A DNA stretch of 62,009 nt from DASPUH01 sp964518505. GTDB taxonomy: Bacteria > Chloroflexota > Limnocylindria > Limnocylindrales > CSP1-4. Location: positions 1 to 62,009 of the forward strand of contig CAZFGT010000009.1 in the NCBI GenBank assembly GCA_964518505.1, written 5' to 3'. The notes under the pieces were generated by a model, which had not been told where the DNA came from, made no database searches, and saw only the letters and a list, made by a program, of their open reading frames with translations. Shown here piece after piece: positions 1-8,225 of this stretch. The translations under genes and the position numbers were made by a program. Each line of letters begins with the position of its first letter. The first letter of the stretch is position 1.

Positions 1-162
1 AAGGCCGCCTCCGCGGCGAAGGCCGCTGCGGCGCCCAAGGCGGCTCGTGCGGCCAAGCCGGCCCCGTCGGCCAAGGCCGCCCCCGCCCCGAAGTCAGCCC
101 CCGCGGCCAAGGCCACCCGGCCTCGCCGGCCGCCCGCCGATCCCGCTTCAGCCGAGGAGTAA
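1..162 (+). CDS. rplO: C-terminal tail of a truncated gene, probably ribosomal protein L15
   Basis: The frame is open from the window edge to TAA at 160-162 and encodes 53 residues made almost only of Ala, Lys, Pro and Arg, ending PASAEE. The gene sits 6 nt before secY, the usual place of rplO in bacterial ribosomal operons, so it is most likely a low-complexity basic C-terminal extension of L15. No conserved L15 core is visible in this fragment, so the name rests on gene order. Such Ala/Lys/Pro tails are common on ribosomal proteins of GC-rich bacteria and probably contact rRNA. Confidence 0.6.
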   Translation, partial: KAASAAKAAAAPKAARAAKPAPSAKAAPAPKSAPAAKATRPRRPPADPASAEE

Positions 163-168
163 CGGGCG

Positions 169-1470
169 GTGCTCGACGCCCTGATCAACGCCCTGCGTGC
201 GCCGGACATCCGGCGGCGCATCCTCTTCGTCCTGGTCCTGCTGGTCGTCTTCCGATTCCTGGCCCACATCCCGGTGCCGGGCGTCAACCAGAACGCCCTG
301 GCCAACGTCCTCCAGGGCAACGACTTCCTGCAGCTGCTGAATCTCTTCTCGGGCGGCGGCTTCAGCAACTTCTCGCTGGTCGCCCTGGGCGTGAACCCCT
401 ACATCAACGCCTCGATCATCATGCAGCTGATGCAGGGCGTCGTGCCGCGCCTGCAGGCCCTCTCCCGCGAGGGCGAGTACGGCCGTACCAAGCTCAACCA
501 GTACACCCGCTACCTGGCCGTGCCGATGGCCCTCATCCAGGCCTACGGCTACCTCGCCATCCTGTCCAACAACACGATCTCCGGCGGCACGCCCGTCATC
601 GCCTCGTTCAACCTGGCCAGCCTGCTGACCATCACCCAGATCATCACCCTCACGGCCGGCACGATCTTCACGATGTGGCTGGGCGAGCTCATCACCGAGC
701 GCGGCATCGGCAACGGCATCAGCTTCATCATCTTCGCCGGCATCGTCAGCCGCATCCCGCAGGGCATCGAGGCCTTCCTGGCCTCGCCCGACTTCGCCCT
801 TGGCACCGTCTTCGTGATCTTCGCCATCTTCGCCGTCTTCGCCGTCGTGTACATGCAGGAGGGCCAGCGGCGCATCCCGGTCCAGTACGCCAGCCGCGTG
901 CGCGGCCGGCGCATGTACCAGGGCGGCTCCACGTTCCTGCCCCTGCGCGTCAACCAGGCCGGCGTCATCCCCATCATCTTCGCCATCAGCATCCTGTTGC
1001 TGCCGAGCCAGCTGGCGACCTACTTCTCCAATTCCAGCAACGGCGTGGTCAAGGATGTCTCGCTGGGCCTCCTGAGCTGGCTTGATCCGCACAGCTGGCT
1101 CTATGCCGGTCTGTACTTCCTGCTCACGGTCGGCTTCACCTACTTCTACACCGCCTTCACCTTCAAGCCGGATGAGACGGCCGATCAGCTGCGCAAGAAC
1201 GGCGGCTTCATCCCCGGCATCCGACCGGGCAGCCCCACGCGCGACTATCTGGCGCGGGTGGTCGTGCGCATCAGCCTGGCCGGGGCCCTCTTCCTGGGCA
1301 GCATCGCCGTGCTGCCGACGCTGATCTCCAACCTCGCCTCGGGCTCGGTCCTCTCCAACCTGGGCCTGGGCGGCACCGCCCTGCTCATCGTGGTCTCCGT
1401 CGTGGTGGAGACGATGAAGCAGCTGGAGGCGCAGCTGATGATGCGCAACTACGAGGGCTTCATCCGGTGA
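169..1470 (+). CDS. secY: Preprotein translocase channel subunit SecY
   Basis: SecY forms the protein-conducting channel of the Sec translocon with SecE and SecG in the inner membrane. The 433-residue protein has the expected ten hydrophobic segments. It opens with MLDALINALRAPDIRRRI and the first membrane helix, and carries the family signature TERGIGNGISFIIFAGI around residues 176-192 and a basic cytoplasmic loop near residue 243 (RVRGRRMYQGG). Length matches the usual 430-440. The start is GTG, 6 nt after the preceding stop. The stop overlaps the adk start by 4 nt (GTGA), so the two are probably translationally coupled. Confidence 0.97.
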   Translation: MLDALINALRAPDIRRRILFVLVLLVVFRFLAHIPVPGVNQNALANVLQGNDFLQLLNLFSGGGFSNFSLVALGVNPYINASIIMQLMQGVVPRLQALSREGEYGRTKLNQYTRYLAVPMALIQAYGYLAILSNNTISGGTPVIASFNLASLLTITQIITLTAGTIFTMWLGELITERGIGNGISFIIFAGIVSRIPQGIEAFLASPDFALGTVFVIFAIFAVFAVVYMQEGQRRIPVQYASRVRGRRMYQGGSTFLPLRVNQAGVIPIIFAISILLLPSQLATYFSNSSNGVVKDVSLGLLSWLDPHSWLYAGLYFLLTVGFTYFYTAFTFKPDETADQLRKNGGFIPGIRPGSPTRDYLARVVVRISLAGALFLGSIAVLPTLISNLASGSVLSNLGLGGTALLIVVSVVVETMKQLEAQLMMRNYEGFIR

Positions 1471-2120
1471 TCTTCGTCATGGTCGGCGCACCCGGCGCGG
1501 GCAAGGGCACGCAGGCGCAGATCCTGGCCTCCCGCCTGGGGATCCCCCATGTCGCCTCCGGCGAGCTCTTCCGCGCCGCCGTGCGCAGTGGCTCGGACCT
1601 GGGCCGCACCGTGGCGGGCTACCTGCAGCAGGGCACGCTGGTGCCCGACAAGGTGGCCATCGCCGTCATCCTGGAGCGCCTCCACGAGAGTGACGCGGCG
1701 GGCGGCGCGATCCTGGACGGCTTCCCCCGCACGCGGCCCCAGGCCGAGGCACTCGACGTGGCGCTCGGCCGCATGGGCAAGCGGGTGGCCCAGGCGCTCT
1801 ACGTGGGGGTGCGCGAGGCGGAGCTCCGGCGGCGCCTCTCGGGGCGCTGGCTGTGCCGCGCCAATGATCACATCTACCACGTCATCGATCGCCCGCCCCG
1901 CCGTCCGGGCATCTGCGACATCGATGGCTCGGAGCTCTATCAGCGGCCCGACGACCGGCCCGAGACGGTCCAGGCGCGGCTGGCCACGCAGCTGCCCCCG
2001 ATGTACGAGGTCATCGACTACTACACCGAGCGCGGCGTCCTCACCGCGGTCGACGGTGAAGGGCCGGTGGCCGACGTGAGCGACTCGCTGCTGCGGGCCG
2101 TGGCCCAGCCGATCCGCTGA
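1467..2120 (+). CDS. adk: Adenylate kinase with an altered zinc-site LID
   Basis: It interconverts ATP + AMP and 2 ADP in the cytoplasm. The 217-residue protein has the P-loop GAPGAGKGT at 7-15, the DGFPRT motif at 84-89 and a long-form LID domain at about 126-163. The LID keeps the spacing of zinc-binding adenylate kinases (C130, position 133, C150, D153), but position 133 is Asn instead of Cys. The GTG start gives MIFVMVGAPG and overlaps the secY stop as GTGA; an internal ATG at 1479 would remove the first beta strand and is less likely. The gene is in its classic place between secY and map. Confidence 0.97.
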   Translation: MIFVMVGAPGAGKGTQAQILASRLGIPHVASGELFRAAVRSGSDLGRTVAGYLQQGTLVPDKVAIAVILERLHESDAAGGAILDGFPRTRPQAEALDVALGRMGKRVAQALYVGVREAELRRRLSGRWLCRANDHIYHVIDRPPRRPGICDIDGSELYQRPDDRPETVQARLATQLPPMYEVIDYYTERGVLTAVDGEGPVADVSDSLLRAVAQPIR

Positions 2121-2121
2121 G

Positions 2122-2937
2122 ATGACCGTGCTCGAGCGCCGGGTGACCCTGAAGAGCCAGCGCCAGATCGAGCAGATGGCTGTCGCCGGCCGGCTCGTGG
2201 CCGATGTCCTGGACCGCCTTGGCGAGATGCTCGCCCCAGGCGTCACCACGCTCGAGCTGGACGACGTCGCCCAGGCCCTCATCCGCGAGCGCGGCGGCGT
2301 GCCCTCCTTCATCGGCGTGCCCGGGCCGCGCAGCAGCTACCGCCACGCCCTCTGCGTCTCGATCGACGAGCAGATCGTCCACGGCATCCCCGGCAAGCGG
2401 CGTCTGGCGGCCGGCCAGATCGTCTCCATCGACGCTGGCGCCATCGTCGATGGCTGGCACGGCGACAGCGCCCGCACGTGGGTCATCGGCGTGGTGCCGC
2501 CCGCCGCGCGCACCCTGGTGGCCGCCACGCGCGAGGCCCTGCTGGCCGGAATCGCGGCGGCGCAGCCGGGCAACCACATGGGCGACATCTCGGCCGCGGT
2601 GGAGGACGTCGCCCTGAAGCACGGCTACGGCATCGTGCGCACGCACGTGGGCCACGGTATCGGCACGGAGATGCATGAGGCGCCGCAGGTGGAGAACTAC
2701 CGTACCGGCCGGCCGGGGCGGCGCCTGGAGCCCGGCCTGTGCCTGGCCATCGAGCCCATGTTCACGATGGGGTCGGGCGACACACGGCTGCTCGACGACG
2801 GCTGGACGATCGTGGCCGCCGACGGCAGCCTGGCCGCCCACTGGGAGCACTCGATCGCCATCACGGAGGATGGGCCGCGCATCCTGACCACCAATGTAGC
2901 AGCAGGGGAGTCCTTGCCCGAGAGCACCATCACCTGA
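2122..2937 (+). CDS. map: Methionine aminopeptidase, type I
   Basis: It removes the initiator Met from nascent proteins. The 271-residue protein has the pita-bread fold and the five metal ligands in order: Asp in VSIDAGAIVDG, Asp in HGDSARTW, His in THVGHGIGTEMHE, Glu in LAIEPMF and Glu in HWEHSIAIT. There is no N-terminal zinc or SH3 extension, so it is the short type Ia form. The ATG lies one base after the adk stop. The stop (2935-2937) is immediately followed by the -10 element of the infA promoter. Confidence 0.97.
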   Translation: MTVLERRVTLKSQRQIEQMAVAGRLVADVLDRLGEMLAPGVTTLELDDVAQALIRERGGVPSFIGVPGPRSSYRHALCVSIDEQIVHGIPGKRRLAAGQIVSIDAGAIVDGWHGDSARTWVIGVVPPAARTLVAATREALLAGIAAAQPGNHMGDISAAVEDVALKHGYGIVRTHVGHGIGTEMHEAPQVENYRTGRPGRRLEPGLCLAIEPMFTMGSGDTRLLDDGWTIVAADGSLAAHWEHSIAITEDGPRILTTNVAAGESLPESTIT

Positions 2938-2943
2938 TACAAT
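2914..2943 (+). promoter_or_regulatory. Probable promoter for infA and the downstream ribosomal genes
   Basis: TTGCCC at 2914-2919 and TACAAT at 2938-2943 are separated by 18 nt. The -35 box lies inside the end of map and the -10 box directly follows its stop. A start near 2950 would give a leader of about 115 nt before infA. This would let infA-rpsI be transcribed separately from secY-adk-map. Confidence 0.5.
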
Positions 2944-3064
2944 CGCCGTTCGTGCGTCGGGGCTTGCCCCGGCATGGACGTGATGCCCATGCGGCCGGCC
3001 GCCAGCCGGACGGCCGGGCCCCCCACCCCCATCCAGCACCGTATCGAGGAGCCTGCTGCCGCCT

Positions 3065-3283
3065 GTGGCCAAGAAGGACGCCATCGAGGTCGAGGGCACG
3101 GTCGTGGAACCATTGCCCAACGCCATGTTCGCCATCGAACTGGAGAACGGCCACCGCGTCCTGGCGCATATCAGCGGCAAGCTCCGCATGAATTTCATCC
3201 GCATCCTGCCGGGCGACCGGGTCCGCGTCGAACTCTCGCCGTACGACCTCTCGCGGGGCCGGATCACGTACCGCTTGAAGTAG
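3065..3283 (+). CDS. infA: Translation initiation factor IF-1
   Basis: IF-1 binds the ribosomal A site during initiation. The 72-residue single OB-fold protein is full length and carries the family segments IEVEGTVVEPLPNAMF, HRVLAHISGKLRMN and LPGDRVRVELSPYDL, ending GRITYRLK. The GTG start yields the typical MAKKDAIEVEG terminus. It lies 127 nt after map with its own likely promoter, and is followed after 8 nt by rpmJ, the normal infA-rpmJ order. Confidence 0.97.
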   Translation: MAKKDAIEVEGTVVEPLPNAMFAIELENGHRVLAHISGKLRMNFIRILPGDRVRVELSPYDLSRGRITYRLK

Positions 3284-3291
3284 GAAGAAAC

Positions 3292-3405
3292 GTGAAGGTC
3301 CGAGCGTCCGTCAAGGCGCGCTGCGAGCGCTGCAAGATCATCCGCCGCCACGGCACCGTGATGGTCATCTGCAGCAACCCCAAGCACAAGCAGCGCCAGG
3401 GTTAG
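3292..3405 (+). CDS. rpmJ: 50S ribosomal protein L36, zinc-ribbon form
   Basis: This is a 37-residue gene starting at GTG 3292. The protein begins MKVRASVKARCERCK and ends NPKHKQRQG. C11, C14, C27 and H32 form the CCCH zinc site of the C+ type of L36, a small protein buried in 23S rRNA. The 8-nt gap after infA contains GGAAGAAA, a purine-rich ribosome-binding site. The TAG stop overlaps the AGGAGG that serves rpsM. Confidence 0.95.
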   Translation: MKVRASVKARCERCKIIRRHGTVMVICSNPKHKQRQG

Positions 3406-3414
3406 GAGGGCGAG

Positions 3415-3786
3415 TTGGCACGCATCGCCGGCATCGACATCCCCCGCGAGAAGCGGATCGAGATCGCCCTGACCTACATCTACGGCCTCGGCCTGCCGAC
3501 CAGCCAGAAGATCCTCGTCCAGGCCAACGTCAACCCCGACACGCGCGTCCGTGACCTGACCGACGAGCAGGTCGGCCGGCTGCGCGAGATCATCGACCGC
3601 CGCTACAAGGTGGAAGGCGACCTGCGTCGCGAGGTGGCCCTCAACATCAAGCGACTCCAGGAGATCGGCTCGTACCGCGGTCTCCGCCACCGCCGCAACC
3701 TGCCTGCCCGTGGGCAGCGCACCAAGACCAATGCCCGCCAGCGCCGAGGTCCCAAGAAGACCGTCGGCGTGCGGCGCAAGAAGTAG
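3415..3786 (+). CDS. rpsM: 30S ribosomal protein S13
   Basis: S13 sits in the head of the small subunit and bridges to L5. The 123-residue protein starts ARIAGIDIPREKRIEIAL, has the helix-two-turn-helix middle and ends in the rRNA-binding basic tail RGQRTKTNARQRRGPKKTVG. The start codon is TTG at 3415. This is supported by the strong AGGAGG at 3404-3409 and by the protein beginning exactly where S13 family members do. Confidence 0.97.
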   Translation: MARIAGIDIPREKRIEIALTYIYGLGLPTSQKILVQANVNPDTRVRDLTDEQVGRLREIIDRRYKVEGDLRREVALNIKRLQEIGSYRGLRHRRNLPARGQRTKTNARQRRGPKKTVGVRRKK

Positions 3787-3801
3787 GAGCAGCGCCCCAG
3801 C

Positions 3802-4197
3802 ATGGCCGAACGCAAGCGCGTCACGAAGACGCGGCGCCGGGAGAAGAAGAACGTGCCGTTCGGCCACGTTCACGTCCAGGCCACCTTCAACAACACGATC
3901 ATCACCATCACCGACCCCAGCGGGGGCACGGTGGCCTGGGGCAGCGCCGGCATCGCCGGCTTCAAGGGCTCGCGCAAGAGCACGCCCTACGCCGCCGCCC
4001 TGTCGGCCGAGGGTGCCGCGCGCAAGGCGCTCGAGCACGGCATGCGCCAGGTGGAGGTCTTCGTGAAGGGCCCCGGCGCCGGCCGCGAGCAGGCCATCCG
4101 CTCGCTCCAGGCGGCCGGCCTGGAGGTCACCGCGATCACCGACGTGACGCCCATCCCGCACAACGGCTGCCGCCCGCCCAAGCGGCGCCGGGTCTAG
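3802..4197 (+). CDS. rpsK: 30S ribosomal protein S11
   Basis: S11 lies on the platform of the 30S subunit beside the mRNA exit path. The 131-residue protein has the conserved FNNTIITITDPSGGTVAW and GSRKSTPYAA segments and the C-terminal signature DVTPIPHNGCRPPKRRRV. The N terminus is a short basic stretch. It is 15 nt after rpsM with AGGAGCAG upstream, and 4 nt before rpsD. Confidence 0.97.
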   Translation: MAERKRVTKTRRREKKNVPFGHVHVQATFNNTIITITDPSGGTVAWGSAGIAGFKGSRKSTPYAAALSAEGAARKALEHGMRQVEVFVKGPGAGREQAIRSLQAAGLEVTAITDVTPIPHNGCRPPKRRRV

Positions 4198-4201
4198 CGC
4201 C

Positions 4202-4828
4202 ATGGCTCGCTACACCGGCCCGGTCTGCCGCCTCTGCCGCCGCGAAGGGGGCAAGCTCTACCTCAAGGGCGCCCGCTGCTACACCAAGAAGTGCGCCATC
4301 GAGCGCCGCCCGTCACCGCCCGGCCAGCACGGCGTGCGCCGCCGCAAGGTCTCCGACTACGGCGTCCAGCTGCGCGAGAAGCAGAAGGTCCGCCGCGTCT
4401 ACAACGTCCTGGAGCGCCAGTTCCACGGCTACTTCGAGCAGGCCGAGTCGCGCCCCGGCGTGACCGGGGAGAACCTCCTGCGGCTGCTCGAGACGCGCCT
4501 CGACAACGTCGTCTTCCGCATGGGCTTCGCCACCAGCCGGGCCCAGGCGCGCCAGTACGTGGGCCACCGCCACTTCGCCGTGAACGGCCGGGCCACGACC
4601 ATCCCGTCGTACCAGGTGCGGCCCGGCGACCGCGTCGAGGTGCGCGAGCGGAGCCGCACCAACGGCCCCTTCAAGCAGGCCCGCGAGACCCTGCGCGGCG
4701 CGCAGGTGCCGGACTGGCTGACCGTCGACCCAGAAAAGCTGGCCGGCACCGTGACCGGCGAGCCCCGGCGTGACCAGATGCCGCTCGAACTCAACGAGCA
4801 GCTCGTGGTCGAGTACTACTCGAGGTAG
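4202..4828 (+). CDS. rpsD: 30S ribosomal protein S4, zinc-binding form
   Basis: S4 is a primary 16S rRNA binder that nucleates 30S assembly and, in many bacteria, also represses its own operon. The 208-residue protein has an N-terminal four-cysteine zinc site (C9, C12, C26, C31), the S4 core and an S4 RNA-binding domain at about 95-160 (RLDNVVFRMGFATSRAQARQ). It ends PLELNEQLVVEYYSR, a typical S4 terminus. It keeps the standard rpsK-rpsD-rpoA order. Confidence 0.97.
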   Translation: MARYTGPVCRLCRREGGKLYLKGARCYTKKCAIERRPSPPGQHGVRRRKVSDYGVQLREKQKVRRVYNVLERQFHGYFEQAESRPGVTGENLLRLLETRLDNVVFRMGFATSRAQARQYVGHRHFAVNGRATTIPSYQVRPGDRVEVRERSRTNGPFKQARETLRGAQVPDWLTVDPEKLAGTVTGEPRRDQMPLELNEQLVVEYYSR

Positions 4829-4838
4829 GCCAGACCCC

Positions 4839-5870
4839 ATGATCGAACTGGAGAACCCGCAGGTCGCGTCCGTCGAGGAGCTCGGCGCCTGGTACGCCAA
4901 GTACGAGGCCAGCCCCCTCCCGGCCGGCTACGGCGTGACCCTGGGCAACGCGCTCCGGCGCGTCCTGCTGTCGTCCCTGGAGGGTGCCGCCGTCACCTCC
5001 ATCCAGGTGCGCGACGTGTACCACGAATTCGCCAGCATCCCCGGCGTCAAGGAGGACCTCACCCAGATCGTCCTCAACGTCAAGAAGCTGCGCCTCAAGT
5101 GCTACGCCCCCCACCCGGTGCAGCTCAAGCTGGTCAAGGCCGGCGCCGGCCCGGTCACGGCGGCCGACATCAGCGAAAACGCCGACGTCGAGATCGTCAA
5201 CCCGGAGCTGCCGCTCCTGACCCTCGACTCCGACGACGTGACCCTGGAGATGGACCTCACCGTCGAGCGCGGCGTGGGCTACCTCGCCGCCGAGCGGGCC
5301 GAGCCGCTGCCCATCGGGGTCATCCCCGTCGACGCCATCTTCACGCCTGTGCGCAAGGTCAACTACACGGTCGAGAACACGCGCGTCGGCCAGATGACCA
5401 ACTTCGACCGCCTGACCATCGAGGTCGAGACGGACGGCACGCTCTCGCCGGAGGAGGCCCTCTCCCGCGCCGCCGAGCTCCTCGTCGGCCAGTTCAGCCT
5501 CTTCACCCGTGCCGGCAAGGCCCTGCCGGCCGGCGAGCACCCCGGCGCCAGCGGGCCGCAGCTCTCCCAGAACATGCTCGACATGCCCATCGAGGACCTG
5601 GACCTGCCCATGCGGGCCTACAACTCGCTCAAGCGCAACAACATCGTCAAGGTCGGCCAGCTCCTGCAGCTGTCCGATGACGACCTCCTGCGCATGCGCA
5701 ACTTCGGGCGCAAGTCGCTCGACGAGATGAAGGAGCGCCTCGTGATGCGCGGCTTCATCACGCCCGAGGAGGCCGGCCTCAAGTCGTCGCTCGACGACGA
5801 CCTGCTGGGCCTCGACGAGGACGGCCTGGAGGACGGCGGGGAAGAGCCATTCGAAGGCGAGGAAGCCTGA
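4839..5870 (+). CDS. rpoA: DNA-directed RNA polymerase alpha subunit
   Basis: Alpha dimerises to start polymerase assembly, and its C-terminal domain contacts UP elements and activators. The 343-residue protein has the NTD motif GYGVTLGNALRRVLLSSLEGAAVTSI cut here to its core GNALRRVLLSS near residue 35-45, and a CTD at about 245-310 with LKRNNIVKVGQLL and NFGRKSLDEMKERL. An acidic tail of about 30 residues follows. ATG 4839 is chosen because the frame opens earlier (4770) only inside rpsD, and MIELENPQV matches family starts. Confidence 0.97.
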   Translation: MIELENPQVASVEELGAWYAKYEASPLPAGYGVTLGNALRRVLLSSLEGAAVTSIQVRDVYHEFASIPGVKEDLTQIVLNVKKLRLKCYAPHPVQLKLVKAGAGPVTAADISENADVEIVNPELPLLTLDSDDVTLEMDLTVERGVGYLAAERAEPLPIGVIPVDAIFTPVRKVNYTVENTRVGQMTNFDRLTIEVETDGTLSPEEALSRAAELLVGQFSLFTRAGKALPAGEHPGASGPQLSQNMLDMPIEDLDLPMRAYNSLKRNNIVKVGQLLQLSDDDLLRMRNFGRKSLDEMKERLVMRGFITPEEAGLKSSLDDDLLGLDEDGLEDGGEEPFEGEEA

Positions 5871-5873
5871 GCC

Positions 5874-6227
5874 ATGGCCAACCAGATCGACGGGCGCAAG
5901 CTGGGCCGCAAGCACGGCCCGCGCATGGCGCTGTACCGCAACCTGACCGTGGCCGTGCTGCGCTACGAGCAGGTCAAGACCACCGAGGCCAAGGCCAAGG
6001 AGGTGCGCGGCATCGTCGAGCGGATCATCACCCTGGCCAAGGAAGGCACGCTCAGCGCCCGGCGCCGCGTCGTGGCCCAGCTGCCCGAGGAGCCGCTCGT
6101 GGTGGACAAGCTGTTCACCGAGATCGCGCCCCGCTACGCCGACCGCACCTCCGGCTACACGCGCCTCGTGCGCGTGGGGCAGCGCGTCGGTGACGCCGCC
6201 CCGATCGTCCAGATCGAGCTCGTCTAG
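5874..6227 (+). CDS. rplQ: 50S ribosomal protein L17
   Basis: L17 lies near the peptide exit tunnel. The 117-residue protein has the hallmark N terminus ANQIDGRKLGRKHGPRMALYRN (shown here in part: GRKLGRKHGPRMALYRN) and the ending SGYTRLVRVGQRVGDAAP. It lies 3 nt after rpoA, the conserved rpoA-rplQ pair. Confidence 0.97.
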   Translation: MANQIDGRKLGRKHGPRMALYRNLTVAVLRYEQVKTTEAKAKEVRGIVERIITLAKEGTLSARRRVVAQLPEEPLVVDKLFTEIAPRYADRTSGYTRLVRVGQRVGDAAPIVQIELV

Positions 6228-6240
6228 CACGGGCTCGGCC

Positions 6241-7032
6241 ATGCCCGCCCGAGAGGGCGGCCTCGTGCGGTTCGCCGCACGGGTCGAATACGACGGCACG
6301 GACTTCGCCGGCTTCCAGTTCCAACCAGGACGCCGGACGGTCCAGGGAGCGCTCGAAGCGGCGCTGACGACGGTCTCCGGCGATGGTCGGGTCCGCGTCT
6401 CCGCCGCTGGCCGCACGGATGCCGGTGTCCACGCCACGGGTCAGGTCATCGCCTTCACCGTGCGGGACATGGCGGACGAGCGACTGGCTCGCAGTCTCGA
6501 TACGCTCCTGCCGGCGGACGTCGGCCTGCGCGCGCTGTGGCGCGTGGAGGCCGGGTGGCAGCCCCGACGGGCGGCCCGGTACCGAGCGTACCGGTACACC
6601 GTCTGGAACGGGCCGCGCAGCCCGCTCCACGAGCGCACGGCGCTCGGGGTGCGACGGCCACTGGACACGGCCGCGATGGCCGAAGCCGCGCAGGTCCTGG
6701 AGGGCCGGCACGACTTCACCGCTTTCGGGACCGCCCATCGACAACCGATCCGGACCCTCCATCGGGTCCGGGTCCGCAGAGAGGGTCGCCGCATCACGAT
6801 CGACGTGATCGGAGACGCCTTCCTGCGCCAGATGGTCCGCAGCCTGGCGGCTGCCCTCATCCGCGTCGGACGCGGCGAGGCGACCGCCGACGACGTCCGG
6901 CTCGCGCTGGAGTCACGGCCCCGGGCCTTCGAGGGCGCAGTCGCCCCACCGCACGGGTTGTGCCTGCGGCGCGTCGGCCTTGGCCGACCGACAAGGACAG
7001 GAACGGAAGATGTTGACGACCAAGACGTATAG
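6241..7032 (+). CDS. truA: tRNA pseudouridine(38-40) synthase
   Basis: It converts uridines 38-40 of the tRNA anticodon arm to pseudouridine. The 263-residue protein has VEYDGTDFAGFQFQP near the N terminus, the catalytic Asp in SAAGRTDAGVHATGQ, and the HDFTAFGTAH and DAFLRQMVRSL segments. ATG 6241 is preferred to an upstream in-frame ATG at 6190, which lies inside rplQ. Its last 23 nt overlap the start of rplM. The truA-rplM-rpsI order after rplQ is common. Confidence 0.95.
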   Translation: MPAREGGLVRFAARVEYDGTDFAGFQFQPGRRTVQGALEAALTTVSGDGRVRVSAAGRTDAGVHATGQVIAFTVRDMADERLARSLDTLLPADVGLRALWRVEAGWQPRRAARYRAYRYTVWNGPRSPLHERTALGVRRPLDTAAMAEAAQVLEGRHDFTAFGTAHRQPIRTLHRVRVRREGRRITIDVIGDAFLRQMVRSLAAALIRVGRGEATADDVRLALESRPRAFEGAVAPPHGLCLRRVGLGRPTRTGTEDVDDQDV

Positions 7033-7444
7033 CCCCAGCGCCAGCGAGATCGAGCGTCGCTGGTTCGTCGTGGACGCCAGCGGGCAGACCCTCGGGCGCC
7101 TCGCCACGCGCATCGCCGTGATCCTCGAGGGCAAGCACAAGCCGACCTTCGTGACCCACATGGACAGCGGTGACCACGTGGTGGTCATCAACGCCGCCCA
7201 GATCAAGGTCACCAGCGACAAGCTGACCAGCAAGCTCTACACGCGCCACAGCGGCTATCCGCACGGCCTGCGCCAGGAGACTCTGGGTGAGCTGCTGGCG
7301 CGGCGGCCGGAGGAAGTCATCCGCCGCGCGGTCAAAGGCATGCTGCCCCGCAACCGCCTTGGCGCACAGCAGTTGCGCAAGCTGAAGATCTACGCCGGCG
7401 CCGAGCATCCGCACCAGGCGCAGCAACCCGAACCGCTGGCCTGA
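7010..7444 (+). CDS. rplM: 50S ribosomal protein L13
   Basis: L13 is an early-assembly protein of the large subunit. The 144-residue protein has the family core RRWFVVDASGQTLGRLATR, GDHVVVINAAQIKVT and RRAVKGMLPRNRLGAQ. ATG 7010 (MLTTKTYSPS) gives the family-typical N terminus; an upstream ATG at 6980 would add ten polar residues. The start overlaps the end of truA by 23 nt, suggesting coupled translation. Confidence 0.96.
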   Translation: MLTTKTYSPSASEIERRWFVVDASGQTLGRLATRIAVILEGKHKPTFVTHMDSGDHVVVINAAQIKVTSDKLTSKLYTRHSGYPHGLRQETLGELLARRPEEVIRRAVKGMLPRNRLGAQQLRKLKIYAGAEHPHQAQQPEPLA

Positions 7445-7460
7445 GGAGACCGTCATCCCG

Positions 7461-7859
7461 ATGACCACCGCCGCCTTCTTCTATGGCACAGGGCGCCGCA
7501 AGACGAGCATCGCCCGCGTCCGCCTCATGAGCGGTGAGGGTGAGGTCGTCGTCAACGGCCGCTCGCTGGACGAGCACTTCGGCAACGCCATCGACATGGC
7601 CGACCTGATGCTGCCGTTCCGCGTGACCGGCACCGAGGGGCGCTACAACGCCATGGTCAAGGTCGAGGGCGGCGGCTACCAGGGCCAGGCTGGCGCCATC
7701 CGCCACGGCATCGCCCGCGCGCTCCTGCAGTCCGATCCGGAGAGCCTCCGCCTGCCCCTCCGCCAGGCCGGCCTCCTGACGCGCGACCCGCGCATGAAGG
7801 AGCGCAAGAAGTACGGCCTCAAGCGAGCCCGGAAGGCGCCGCAGTACACCAAGCGGTAA
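7461..7859 (+). CDS. rpsI: 30S ribosomal protein S9
   Basis: The C-terminal tail of S9 reaches the P-site tRNA. The 132-residue protein has YGTGRRKTSIARVRL at the N terminus, KVEGGGYQGQAGAIRHGIAR in the middle, and the conserved basic tail KYGLKRARKAPQYTKR. GAGGAG lies about 10 nt before the ATG. It is the last ribosomal gene of the run; a GC-rich hairpin follows within 5 nt. Confidence 0.97.
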   Translation: MTTAAFFYGTGRRKTSIARVRLMSGEGEVVVNGRSLDEHFGNAIDMADLMLPFRVTGTEGRYNAMVKVEGGGYQGQAGAIRHGIARALLQSDPESLRLPLRQAGLLTRDPRMKERKKYGLKRARKAPQYTKR

Positions 7860-8225
7860 CGCCGCGGGCCCCGGCCCGCTCGCGCAGGGGGCCAGGGCCG
7901 CCCGAACGCCACCTTCGTCCGTCGCCATCGGGCGTTCCCGCGACGCGGCCCTTGCATGCGGTGATGCATCGGGCGCCTCAACCCGGCTCCAGGCGACTCG
8001 GTGGGCATCACACGCAACCGCTGACGGCGGAGCCCGATCGTGTGGGAAGGTCGCCCGCCGGATGCGTCGTGGCGTGCAAGGATCGCGGGCCCGGTCGTGC
8101 GCGCGCAGGGGGGCCGCGGCCGGCGCCCGCCGACGGGGCACGAACGGCGGGCAGGAGCGGACCGTGGTACCACGGACCGGGGCGGTGGGCCCGTCGTAGG
8201 CTGCGCGGGTCACCAAGGACGGAGC
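7860..8225 (+). promoter_or_regulatory. Intergenic region between rpsI and the TPR gene, with a palindrome and a weak promoter
   Basis: The 366 bp carry no convincing gene. The palindrome CCGTGGTACCACGG (8162-8175, 14 of 14 symmetric) lies 21 nt before a possible -10 box TAGGCT (8197-8202), so it would cover or abut the -35 region. A protein bound there could control the TPR gene and perhaps the genes downstream of it. AAGGA at 8215-8219 is the likely ribosome-binding site for ATG 8226. Nothing else is recognisable. Confidence 0.35.
7864..7879 (+). terminator. Terminator-like GC hairpin after rpsI
   Basis: GCGGGCC (7864-7870) and GGCCCGC (7873-7879) are perfectly complementary with a very short loop, starting 5 nt after the rpsI stop. 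There is no T-run, so it would be a hairpin-only terminator or an RNA 3' end stabiliser. Confidence 0.35.

Noticed and set aside
2041..4203. Long minus-strand frame opposite map through rpsK
   Set aside because: It lies opposite highly conserved ribosomal genes and shows no family motif.
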